From the NCBI RefSeq assembly GCF_963576675.1, contig NC_088911.1, forward strand, positions 81,745,256-81,809,255: a stretch of 64,000 bases of DNA, written 5' to 3'. Shown piece after piece: positions 1 through 10,005 of this stretch. This stretch comes from Euphorbia lathyris (lineage: Eukaryota > Streptophyta > Magnoliopsida > Malpighiales > Euphorbiaceae). Under the pieces are notes generated by a model, which was given only the letters and a program-made list of their open reading frames with translations, searched no databases and had not been told where the DNA came from. The position numbers and the translations under genes are program-made. The stretch's first letter is position 1. Each line of letters begins with the position of its first letter.

Positions 1-752
1 AGAGCATGCAACATCATCAAAATGGCATCTAAAATTCTTTTCTAATCTTCTTTCTGTTTCTGTTATTATATTTAATATAGATTTCATGATTTATATAATC
101 TGTACTCATATGTTGTTTGTTAGAAATAAAAATTAAGTGCTGAAAAAATATAAAATTAAATACTGAATTTTAAATACCGAATATAAACAATTAGTTGATA
201 ATACAAACACACGTGAATTACCTTAAAAATATCACATTTAAATTAAATAAGTGCTTAATTTTTAATTTAAATGATTAGATGAGTTATCAAACAAGGTATT
301 GGCCTAAAATTTCAATTGCGTTTAATAACCCTATGTTCCTATCTAATTGATTCAATAACCTGTCCAGTTACATTCAATATCTCCATAATCTCGTCTAATT
401 GCATTGAATAACCCAAAAATTCAACTGTCCCGTGAACTTTCAAAATTTCCTAATTAGTTGTCTATTTATCACATTCTTTTGATACGTGACGAGCATTTTG
501 AGACATGACGGAGCGTGTCTTCCATTTTCAGCATGCAACAAATTTTATTAAGAATTATGAGGTTATTAGATACAATACGTAGGATCATTTGTAACTTTTA
601 GAAATTCAGATGTTGCCCCTATACTCCAAAACTTTCCCTCCACTCTGAACTTTTTATTTGATGAGTCATATCCTCTGCACATATTAATTAAGATACTATA
701 TTTGCCATTTTATACAACTTAGCACATGACCTGTGTATGGTAACCAAATTAG

Positions 753-762
753 CTATAAATTA
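753..762 (+). promoter_or_regulatory. Putative TATA box of zinc-finger copy A
   Basis: CTATAAATTA lies in the conserved upstream block, and the same sequence occurs at 25636 in copy B. In copy A a TRIM begins 21 bases after the end of this box, close to where transcription would be expected to start. The promoter role is inferred from position only. Confidence 0.5.
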
Positions 763-782
763 CACCCCTCTTCTCTCTTGCC

Positions 783-1402
783 TGTTGTAGGGCCCACAAG
801 TTCACCAACAGCTCCACCATTAGTATGATATTGTCCGCTTTGGTCCAAAGCCCGCACGGATTTGTTTTTGGGCTCCTTCCCAAAAGGCCTCATACTAATG
901 TAGTTGGTGAACTTCTTTATAAACCATGCATCTTCCTTGTATCTTTCCGATGTGGGACTTGGGATGTATACCCAACAATCCTCCCCTCAGACCAAGGACC
1001 ACAAGCCTCCCCTTCAGCGATAATCTGTCTAATCATCTTGTACCGCCGCCAACCCGCGAAACACGCCTCCTGACCACCACAATATCAGGAAGACTTTCGA
1101 CACAAGGCACCAAGCACAGATTTCCCATCGCGAGGTCACACTGAGAGCCTCCCACATCTCCTTAGATCTCATGCACGTTCTCCCAGCCAAACCATCGGCT
1201 CTGATACCAGTTGTAGGGCCCACAAGTTCACCAACAACTCCACCATTAGTATGATATTGTCCGCTTTGGGCCAAGCCCGCACGGATTTGTTTTTGGGCTC
1301 CTTCCCAAAAGGCCTCATACTAATGTAGTTGGTGAACTTCTTTATAAACCATGCATCTTCCTTGTATCTTTCCGATGTGGGACTTGGGATGTATACCCAA
1401 CA
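783..1402 (-). mobile_element. TRIM (miniature LTR retrotransposon)
   Basis: This 620-bp insertion is flanked by a 5-bp TSD, TTGCC (778-782 and 1403-1407); copy B has a single TTGCC and no insertion. Direct repeats of about 195 bp (783-977 and 1210-1402) begin TG and end CA. On the minus strand the right repeat is the 5' LTR and is followed by TGGTATCAGAGC (1198-1209), complementary to initiator tRNA-Met. A purine tract (GAGGGGAGGAT) abuts the other repeat. The roughly 220-bp interior has no coding capacity, so movement would need proteins from other elements. The LTR contains CCCACATCGG, a stretch common in plant TRIM LTRs. It sits in the expected 5' UTR of zinc-finger copy A. Confidence 0.95.
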
Positions 1403-1462
1403 TTGCCCTCTCTTCAGATTATCAAAAAAAAGACACAAATTCAATTTTCAAACCCTGAATCT

Positions 1463-1984
1463 ATGGCTGGATATGGGTGGAATTCCAACAATCTTCCTAC
1501 AAGCACGTACGCCGGCGCTCCACAAATCGCCTGTCGAATTTGTAACCAGGTTTTTGTGAGCACTGAAGCTTTTCTTCATCACATTAAAATTCACATGTCG
1601 ACGGATCATGATGGTTCTTCTGTTTCTGCCTCCAGAAGGATGCAATAGCCACCACCGTCTCTTAATGCTTCCGGTGGTGGCTTGAGCCGTCTCTCCGGTC
1701 AAAGAAACAACTTCAGTTTTCCCATTCCGAATGTTTACAGTACTATGTTTAATCCGAATCCTAATCAGTTTATTCATCCCCGGGCAGCCCCAGACATGTA
1801 CTCTCCTTTTCCAACTGTGAGGAACAACTACGGGTTTGGGTCACAAAGTTTCCCTATCCCTTTTCAGGCTCCGAGGAAATTCACCAAGCCATTTCTTCAG
1901 CAGCTGGAGAAACCCTTGATCCCTATTTCTGATTCTGATTCTGATTCTGAGTTTGAAGTGCTAGACTTGAACTTGAAGCTGTAG
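1463..1984 (+). pseudogene. C2H2 zinc-finger EAR protein, copy A, nonsense-truncated
   Basis: This paralogue of the gene at 25721 is collinear and in one frame from ATG 1463 to TAG 1984. Codon 62, CAG in copy B, is TAG here (1646-1648). The 61-residue product would keep the single C2H2 finger (Cys24, Cys27, His40, His44) but lose the Pro/Ser-rich middle and the C-terminal DLNLKL repression motif. The distal frame stays open after the stop and carries one extra Asp-Ser pair before the EAR motif, so the stop may be recent. A TRIM also interrupts its 5' UTR. A short finger-only product is possible, but pseudogene is the simpler reading. Confidence 0.85.
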
Positions 1985-2227
1985 AGCAGCATAAAGATTA
2001 GGGTTTTTTTCAGGACAATACCTAACCCTAGCTATGGCTATGGTTAGGTTCGATGTATTTTTATTTCAATGAAACAATAAATATTATAATCACAAAAAGA
2101 AAATATATGTAAGCCTTTTTTAAAACATTGCTTTTTTTTTCTTTCTGAGTTCACAGTTTTGTATGCTATGAATTCAATCTATTTTGTCTCCTTTAATTAC
2201 CAATTTTTGTCATTTGATTATCAAATT

Positions 2228-2680
2228 AAATCTTGTTTTTTTTTTCAAAAATCTACCTAGTGAAGTAATTTAATTTATTGACATAAAGGCTAAATTTCAC
2301 TTTAATATTTTATGAAAAGTATATAAATTTTATAAATTTACTCCTAACCTTTTCAAGTAAAATCATTTTTAATCCTTTTTTTTCTTTTTTTTTCAAAAAG
2401 CTACCTAGTGAAGTAATTTAATTTATTGATATAAAGGCTAAATTCCTCTCTAATATTTTCTGAAAAGTACATATTTGACTCTAACATATGAAATTGTATA
2501 AATTTATTAGTAACCTTTTCAAGCAAAATCAATTTTAATTCTTTTTTTCTTTCAAAAATCTACCTAGTGAAGTAATTTAATTTATTGGGATAAAAGCGAA
2601 ATTTGTTACGCACATTTTCAGAAAAATATAGATTCGACTCTAACATATGAAATGGTATATATTTACTCCTAACTATTTTA
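2228..2680. repeat. Tandem repeat of about 150 bp downstream of zinc-finger copy A
   Basis: Three diverged units start near 2247, 2394 and 2550. Each has a T-rich run, then CTACCTAGTGAAGTAATTTA, then an AT-rich body ending in TTTTCAAG(T/C)AAAATCA. Copy B (from about 32130) has two units and a deletion into the third. The rest of 1985-3586 is AT-rich and I see no gene in it. Confidence 0.75.
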
Positions 2681-4252
2681 AGCAAAATCAATGTTACTTG
2701 TCCAGGGGCAGAACTCCATAGGGGGATAGTCCTTGAAATTTGTTTCAAAATAATTTTCAAGCCCACTTTGTCAAAGAGTGAAAGACATGAAGAGGGGTTG
2801 TAGATGTGACAATTATTGAATTTTTTTTACTGTATTCCAGGAGTAATACACCAATCAGTCAAAATAATTGTACATACCACTTCATGGGAGATGATTTGTG
2901 TAAGGAAAAAAATGTACATGTGACATTAATTGATTTGTTAGGTGTATTACTCCTAGAGTATTTTAAATTTTTTTCTTATTATTGAGTTAGTGTTGTGTTC
3001 GTGTCATATCAATTGTCGAGTTGATATGAAATGAGTCAACTCTAACTCAACTCAAAAAAATTTGTGTTATAACTATATATTAACCAAATTGGGTTAGTAA
3101 TTTTGTATTGTGCTTTCGGATCATATATAATTTTACTATGTACATATGTTAATGATGTCATTTAAAAATATACTAGGATATAGTAATAGTTCTAAATAAT
3201 TTATGTCGTTTTTGGATTAGCAGCTTAACTATGACCATCCAAAAATCCGCTAATATATCATTTTAGTTCGTGTAATGTGTTTATAAGTCGCATGCAAAAA
3301 TATGGAAGGTTCAAGCCATTTTTGCAATTAGTAATTGTAATTTTATTACGTTTACTAATTAAATGAAATATAAACACATTAGAGAATATGATAATAATGT
3401 TAAATATTCATGACATTTTCGAGTTAGCAGGGCAACACCAATTCAACCCTAAAATTTATGTATCACTTTTCTCTCAACTAAAAAATTACTCCTTACCTAC
3501 TAAACTAAATTCAAACACTATAATTACATATCGAGTAATCGATCGCCTATAAATTTATCATTCCTAGGTTGTTATTGGTAAGATATTGTTAGCGATATTT
3601 TGCGAATATACTAATTTCAACCTTGTCACGTGTGGTTAGGGTGCGGGCGTTCCAGAGAAGATTACTTCTCAATTGAAATGGTTAAGTTTATGGAATATGC
3701 GCGTCAAAACTTGAATTCTAAACGAAACGATTGGCGAGGGACGCAAGGATTGAAAAAGTCCCTCTTGGGTCTCTAGCGCCGTTATAGAAACTTTGCTAGA
3801 TAAATTGTTTTATTTAAGCTAATGCGGGTAAATTGAAGACGAGAAAATAAATGAATTTAGAGTGCGAAATTGACACGAAATTTGGTGACAAATCGGTATT
3901 TTATTGATGTAAATCAAGGTTTGAATACATGTGTTTGAGGTAAGCATAAAATTAAAAATGAATTACAATTGAAGAACTTCTATACTAAACATATAGCTAA
4001 TTCAATTGAAATGGAAGAACAAATCAAATACAAGGAATTGAAATGCAATTAAAATAAATTGGAATTCAACAACAAACTCGGAGCCACAATAGCTATCTCG
4101 GATTGATGTTGAATTTTGGTGTCGGCTGGAAGTTCTTGGAGAGCTGCAACCGATCGGGCCCGTACGGTATATGATCTTGGCAATAGCAAAACGTTGGTAG
4201 GCAAATGGGGCAGATTTAAACTTTGACTTTGGGGAGCTTGGTTGGAGTACTT

Positions 4253-4610
4253 AAGAACACGGAATTGGGCAAGTAAATAGTGTAAATTGAACTTCGGGAG
4301 GTTAGGAACAACCTTCTATAAGGGATCGAGGGCTAAAACGGATTCTAAATGGACGGAATCTGGCTTTGAAAACAACTAGTCGAATCTGGGAAATTCTGGG
4401 CAGAATAGCTAAAATGATTTGGGGTGCAAAGATCAGCTTGTAGATAGAGTTTCTGGACATGGAATTGGGAAAGTAAATACACTAGATCGAACTTCAGAAC
4501 GTTAGAAACAACTTTGTCGAAGGGATCGAAAGCAAAAAATGAATTTAAATGGACAGAATTGAGCTTTGAAAAAGGATGGGCGAATCTGGAAAATTACTTT
4601 AGAAAGGAAA
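4253..4610. repeat. Tandem duplication inside the solo LTR
   Basis: Two diverged units with a period near 199 bp share GGAATTGGGCAAGTAAATA (near 4260) and GGAATTGGGAAAGTAAATA (near 4459). Further shared blocks (GAACTTC, AGGGATCGA, TGGACGGAAT/TGGACAGAAT) follow in the same order. Confidence 0.7.
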
Positions 4611-4863
4611 TTCTAATTGAAAACTTGAGCAGAGTAACGGCTTAAAAACACTAATTTGAGTCGAGAAACTTGAAAAGAGGCTTTGGTACTTGAATTGAAG
4701 CTAAAGGAAGCTAAATGAGGGATTAAAACTAAGAAAAACGAAAAACGAAAAGAAGAACTTGAAGAACTAGGAGCTAAGAACTAAAAAGAGAGCATTGAGA
4801 GTAACCTTTAGAGAGGGGTTTTGTTGTGTGTTGAGTGTGTGTTTTAGTGTAGGGGAGGGGGTC

Positions 4864-4871
4864 TATTTATA
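4864..4871 (-). promoter_or_regulatory. Putative TATA box of the solo LTR
   Basis: The minus strand reads CTATAAATAGACCCC here, followed by a CA- and CT-rich stretch suited to a transcription start and leader. A field of CpG-rich dyads (5019-5346) lies upstream in that orientation. Confidence 0.55.
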
Positions 4872-5018
4872 GTTTTTTTAAGTGGCGTTTTGGTAATTAT
4901 TTAGTGGTATTAGGGTATTTTGGTCTTTTCATCATCAACTAACTCAACTAACTCCAACTAACTCTAACCAACTAACTTAACTTCCTCAACTGCCGTTGAC
5001 TGCTTCCGGAAGAGACGA

Positions 5019-5346
5019 TACGCCCCGCGTATGTCCTACTACGCCCTGCGTGTTGTGGCTCCTGGGCCTTGTGTGTTTCATTGATGATTTTTACGCGTGG
5101 CGTCTCTGGTGTCACGTCCCGCGTAAAGGAGTACGTCTTGTGTATTGGCGGATACGCCCTGCGTATCCGTGCTTCTGATCTTGGAACACTCTGCGGATGC
5201 GTCTTACGCATGACGTATTGGCAAGTACGTCCCGCGTAAGAAAGTACGCCCCGCGTAAAGTGAAGGACGCGCTGCGTATTTGAGTTTCTGACGTTTGATT
5301 TCTCTGGATGCCTTATTTACGCGCTGCGTATGGAGGACACGCCCCG
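5019..5346. repeat. Array of TACGC-n3-GCGTA dyads in the solo LTR
   Basis: About ten short imperfect palindromes of form TACGCCCCGCGTA occur in 330 bp, for example at 5019, 5039, 5150, 5224, 5243, 5266 and 5317. ATGCGTCTTACGCAT (near 5198) has perfect arms. Many arms carry CpGs in an otherwise AT-rich element. Loops vary while arms are kept. Confidence 0.8.
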
Positions 5347-7786
5347 CATGGTGCCGGACTCTCTCATGGGTTGAAGGTTAGTTTACACGTGTATTATTTT
5401 CTAGAAAATATAAACTATATCCTAAAACATAACCCAAGTGTTAGATGAGGTGCCGCGGCCTAATCTCCCGGGCGGACCGGGGGGTGGATAACCTCATGGC
5501 GACGTAAACGGTGATTGGCGCCGAAAGCAACCAATCGTGGAATCAAGCTGCTCGGCAGGACCGGAGCTCGGAGATATGGAAGAGTCGCCACCCACGAATG
5601 GGAAAATGAACACCGATCCCTTGCGGGAGACCGGTGTGGGTTCAGGAAACTTAGGTACGAGCCGAGAAGGCTAGCTCCTTTCCGGAGAAAGGCTACTAGG
5701 CATCCCGACATCGCCCGGTTATGAACCACCGGCCTCCTAATCAGCATGTTAGGCGATAACGGACTAATCGTATACTTCTTTAAGTTTAAAATTCATTTGA
5801 AACCTTTTCTTTCTTTTTTCAGAAACCGTTTTGAGCATATATTATTGGAAAGCCATATTAGTAAAGAATCACCCATTTATATTATACATACACAGAGAAG
5901 GGGGAAGAAAGAAGTGATTTATTTACAACTTTATTTAAATGTCATGCCGTGTGTTTATTCTACACTAACTTATTTCCCCAAAACGAGTTTATTTACGTGG
6001 TTCGCACCTTAATTGCCATTGGAATGATTTAGGTGCGTTTTAAAACCCCTTTTGATGAAGTTCACCTGAATCGCCGTTGGAACGACTCGAGTGTTTGAAA
6101 ACATTGAGATAAAAAAAACCTTTAATAAGAAAACGTGGTTAAACATACAAGTCAATTTTATTTTGTACAAATCATTTAAGAAAACGATTCAAAACTTTAT
6201 TATTTACAATGAAAACGATTTTAATTACAAGGCTCGCTTAATCCGTCGTTGGAACGGACTAAGGTTTTAAAGCGTGATGTTTTGAGAAACGATTTGAAAT
6301 GTCAAGAAAACACTATTTATTTATATTAGGAACCTCTAAAAATTCATTAGTTTAAATGATTAAATTAAAAAACTCTTTTTGTGATTTAATTTTCCCTTTT
6401 TTTCTTTAGCGGAACCTTACTTGAATATAATTACAACAATAAACACATTAAATCAAAATTCACTCCCAAGTAAAGCCCATTTGAAATATGGACCCCTAAA
6501 TGGTCCAAAAGAATAAAGAAAATAATATAGATATATATATACATTTTAAATAAAAAAGGGAACATGAAATAAAAGTTAATGAAAAGAGACTATATAACAC
6601 ATATATGAAAATACTAAATATAATACATTTATACTTTAAATATGTGAAAATAGTAAATAAAACTCATAAATAAGAAAATGACATTTATCACCCAAAATAA
6701 TTTTATTTAATGATAACTAATATAGCCCAAATATCCCCAAAAACTATATGTATACATATACATAATGTAGTTTAACTATCAAAATAATACCCATTATCCA
6801 CAAAATATCTACTAATTATCTCCAAAATGCTCAAGTAAATAACATTTAAAATAAAATCCAATATAACCCAAAATGAATGAAAAAGAAAATATATATATAC
6901 ATATACTTATATTTAAAAATGGAATAAAAAATGATATACAAACATCCTAAATAATTATATATACTAAATGTCTAAAATAATTTGAAAATATATATTACAT
7001 AACTATACATATACATATGAAGGATTAAAAGCTTAAAAGTTAAGAAAGAGGGACCAAAACAGCATTTTTTACATTCCAGCAGATTTACCGACGGAAAATC
7101 CGTCGGTAAACAGCTATTAGTGACAGAAATGGTAAATTACAGAAGCACTCCAATTATTTCCAGATTTATTCAAAAGCTTTAAATTAAATCTAATTCAATC
7201 GTTTTGGATTTCCGAACTACCAAAAATGGATCATAGTCAATAACGGAAGTTCCTAAAACGACGTTTTTATTTTAATACATTATTTGGAAATTTCTTTAAA
7301 TTAAAACTTATAATTACAACGTTTTTAATACCCAAACTACCTTTTTATCGGATCACGGTTCGTATTGGGATATCAAAACGAGGTTTTTTATTTTAAAACA
7401 AAACCAAATTTTATTCAACACGAGACGAAAATTAAATAAATACGCAAAATTAAATAAAACATGTTAAAATAAATGAATAACTAAATAAATAAAAACTATA
7501 ACATAAAAATAAATAAAGGAAAGAAATAAATTAAATAAAATAAAGCGAGTCTAGTCCTCGGATAATACCTCAAGTTCGGTATCTGACAGTTGAAGCCGAT
7601 TGATTCCACGACTCGTAATTTTCCTTTTTTTTGTGTTTTTTAGTAAAAATTTAACTTTGGGAAAATTTGGATTTTTTTTGGGAAAAAAAATATTTTCACC
7701 AAAAAATTGACTTTCTCTCTCTAAAAATGTTTAGAGTGAGAAAGCTCCAAAAATTCTCCCTCCCTATAAAATGCATGGGGATCCGT

Positions 7787-7800
7787 GCCTTTTTATAGGC
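7787..7800 (-). promoter_or_regulatory. Putative TATA box in the LARD LTR
   Basis: The minus strand reads GCCTATAAAAAGGC, followed by a leader with CT/GA-rich runs. The 5' LTR copy has the corresponding site near 22130-22145, slightly altered. GC-rich dyads start about 20 bp upstream in minus orientation. Confidence 0.6.
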
Positions 7801-7820
7801 AAACGGATCCCCGGAAAAAT

Positions 7821-7985
7821 GGGCGACGCCCGAGTAAAATCGGGCGTCGCCCAAGGGGGTTGGGCGGCCGCCCATGGCATGTTGGGCGGCCGCCCAACAA
7901 TTGTTAGGCGGCCGCCCAACAGCGTTGGGCGAGCGCCCAACGCAAGGTTGGGCGTCCGCCCGACGTGGTTGGGCGCTCGCCCAAT
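7821..7985. repeat. GC-rich hairpin and palindrome array in the LARD LTR
   Basis: A perfect inverted repeat has 13-bp arms (GGGCGACGCCCGA at 7821-7833 and its complement at 7840-7852) and a 6-base loop. It is followed by six palindromes of form TTGGGCGnnCGCCCAA, spaced roughly 25 bp, two of them containing GCGGCCGC. The other LTR keeps two of the palindromes and lacks the 13-bp hairpin. Confidence 0.9.
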
Positions 7986-8462
7986 GGCCGCCGGGGCGCG
8001 TCTCGCACCGTCGGGCGCGCACGTCCCGCGGCCCTCGAGCTCGCGTTCCGTGCCGTCGGGCGTCCACGCGTCGTGGCCGCCGAACGTGCGTTCCGCGCTG
8101 CCGGGCGCACACGCCTCATGGCCGACGAGCGTGCGTTCCGCGCCGCCGGGCCCGTGCATCGCTCGGATGCCGAGCACGTGCCATTCGTGGTTGGATGCGT
8201 GCATCCGACGGACGTCGAGCGCGCGCTTTGCGTCGTCGAGCGGGCGTCCGACTGTCATCGAACGTGCGCCGGCCGCCGCTAAGCACTTGCACCATGCCGC
8301 TAAGTATTCGCGAGCCATCCGATCAACAACAGCGACCCGCCGTAACTCTTTCTTCTTTATTATGTACTTATTATTCTTTATATATTTTTTATTTTTCAAA
8401 ACTTCCGGAATCAATTGTTTCAACCGTCTTGTTTTCAGGTTTTCTCCGACTCGGTGTCTACA

Positions 8463-8478
8463 GTTGCCCCTACTTTTC
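8463..8478 (-). other. Polypurine tract of the LARD
   Basis: The minus strand reads AAAAGTAGGGGCAAC directly before the 3' LTR start TGTAGACACC. This is the expected position and composition for plus-strand priming. Confidence 0.75.
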
Positions 8479-8669
8479 TATTTGGACAGTGATGTGTGTG
8501 TTTTGAAAACTTTTTTTGCTAACGTAACAAATGAAATGTAAAACATATAAAAGTAAAAGACACGTAAAGAGTAGGAGGGAGCATACCTGACCTCCATGTC
8601 GCAAGTTCCTTCCTCATCTTCGATCTGTCCTTGCCTCTAAATCGGCCCCAGACGGACGCTCTTTCTGGG

Positions 8670-9305
8670 AACCTAGTCTCTAAATCAACTGCAAGTAAAG
8701 CGGCTCAATAGCAACCCTGGTCTCTCAATCGACCGCAGGTAAAAGTGCTCAAAAGCAACCCCGATCTCTAAATCGACCGCGGGTAAAAATGGCTCAAAAG
8801 CAACCCTGGTCCACGACCGCGGGTAAAATGGCTCAAAAGCAACCCTGGTGTACGACCGCGGGTAAAATGGCTCAAAAGCAACCCTGGTCCACGACCGCGG
8901 GTAAAATGACTCAAAAGCAACCCTGGTCCATGACCGCGGGTAAAATGGCTCAAAAACAACCCTGGTTCACGACCGCGGGTAAAATGGCTCAAAAGCAACC
9001 CTGGTCTCTAAATCGACCGCAGGCAAAATGGCTCAAAAGCAACCCTGGTCCACGACCGCGGGTAAAATGGCTCAAAAGCAACCCTGGTCCACAACCGCGG
9101 GTAAAATGGCTCAAAAGCAACCCTGATCTCTAAATCGACCGCAGGCAAAATGGCTCAAAAGCAACCCTGGTCCACGACCGCGGGTAAAATGGCTCAAAAG
9201 CAACCCTGGTCCACGACCGTGGGTAAAATGGCTCAAAAGCAACCCTGGTCCATGACCGCGGGTAAAATGGCTCAAAAGCAACCCTGGTCTCTAAATCGAC
9301 CGCAG
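8670..9305. repeat. 39-bp tandem array in the LARD
   Basis: About 15 units contain GGCTCAAAAGCAACCCTGGT. Most are 39 bp (13 codons); variants with CTCTAAATCGACCGCAGG run to about 42-45 bp and recur every several units. Because the period is a multiple of three, open frames run through it on both strands (for example 8789-9133 plus and 8768-8998 minus), but nothing suggests translation. In element orientation it lies upstream of the 3' LTR, where Ogre-type elements often carry tandem repeats. Confidence 0.92.
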
Positions 9306-10005
9306 GTGTGTAGTGATGCATATAGATGGGGTGAATGTAGCCTAGTCTATGGATGCGTGTAAGCAACTATGTGTGTGTGTGCAGGTGACTGTGCGTGTGT
9401 TTGAATGTGCATAAGTGTGGCTTATGCGTTTTGCTTTATGCGGATGTATGGACATGTGTGTATGCAAACTATGTATGTGTGGATGAGATGGTCGAATGGA
9501 TTCCTTTTTCATAGGCTGGAGGATTTTGGTAGCTTCAGATCGAGAAATGATGCTTCAGGCCATCCCTAAAGTGTGCAAGGATGAGGGTGAGGATAAGTTT
9601 GAAACCAAGGGTTGCAAGGATGAGGATTTGGTTTTGATGATCTTGTGTCAAGGGGAGGTATGTAGTGATCCATATAGATGGGCGGATGTAGCCTAATCTA
9701 TGGATGCATGTAAACCCTTATATGTGCGTATGCAGGTGACCGTGCGTGTGTTTGAATGTGCATACGTGTGGCCTATGTGTTTTACTTTATATGGATGCAT
9801 GGACATGTGGGAATGCAAACTATGTACATGTGGATGAGATGCTCGGATGGATTCCCTTTTCATAGGCTTGGAGGATTTTCGTAGCTTCAGATCGAGAAAT
9901 GATATTTCAGGCTGTCCCCAAGGAGTGTGAGGATGAGGGTGAGGTTAAGTTTGAAACCAAGGGTTGTAAGGATGAGGATTTGGTCTTGATGAGCTTGTGT
10001 CAAAG
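9306..10005. repeat. Tandem duplication of a 352-bp unit
   Basis: Unit 1 (9306-9657) and unit 2 (9658-about 10005) both start GT(G/A)TGTAGTGATGCATATAG-like and end with GAGGATTTGGT(T/C)TTGATGA and CTTGTGTCAA. They differ by scattered substitutions. No coding sequence is recognised. Confidence 0.85.

Larger units (their letters stand above)
1..3586. repeat. Tandem segmental duplication, copy A, left part
   Basis: Apart from the 783-1402 insertion, this block aligns base by base, with scattered substitutions, to 24889-26237 plus 31864-33340. It includes about 0.75 kb upstream of a zinc-finger gene, the gene, and about 1.6 kb downstream. Positions 1-752 hold no gene; they are AT-rich upstream sequence shared with copy B. 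The duplication may begin left of the window. Copy A resumes at 22749 after a 19.2-kb nested insertion. The paralogue provides empty-site sequence for every insertion in this copy. Confidence 0.93.
3587..5438 (-). mobile_element. Solo LTR, left part (interrupted by the LARD)
   Basis: With 22700-22748 this forms an insertion of about 1.9 kb beginning TGTTAGCG and ending GGCCAACA. It is flanked by a 5-bp TSD, GATAT (3582-3586 and 22749-22753), and copy B has the uninterrupted site. There is no second LTR and no internal region, so it is read as a solo LTR left by LTR-LTR recombination. Orientation is inferred from a minus-strand TATAAATA (4864-4871) followed by a CT-rich leader. No coding sequence is present. 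A non-LTR origin is possible, but TG/CA ends and a 5-bp TSD favour an LTR. Confidence 0.82.
5439..8462 (-). repeat. LARD 3' LTR (left, 3.0 kb)
   Basis: It begins TGTTAGATGAGG and ends GTGTCTACA on plus. It matches 19783-22699 closely except in a GC-rich segment near 7818-7985, which is longer here. Long AT-rich parts (5750-7680) contrast with the very GC-rich 7815-8285. Long ORFs in several frames of the GC-rich part are composition artefacts. A perfect 12-bp-arm dyad (TTTACCGACGGA, loop AAA) lies at 7084-7110. Confidence 0.92.

Noticed and set aside
5460..6012. ORFs duplicated at 5460-5747/5746-6012 and 19804-20091/20090-20356
   Set aside because: Duplicated because they lie in the two LTRs; no family features.
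7696..8541. Long overlapping ORFs in several frames on both strands (up to 256 codons)
   Set aside because: They lie in a GC-rich, palindrome-bearing part of the LARD LTR; Arg/Ala/Pro-rich translations in all frames are expected from composition, and the paired LTR has different frames (22063-22770) because of indels.
8670..9305. Possible CRISPR array
   Set aside because: Repeats are directly contiguous without unique spacers, and the sequence is plant nuclear.
8768..9366. Repetitive ORFs such as MAQKQPWSTTAGK repeats
   Set aside because: By-product of a 39-bp tandem repeat whose period is a multiple of three; open on both strands with no flanking gene structure.
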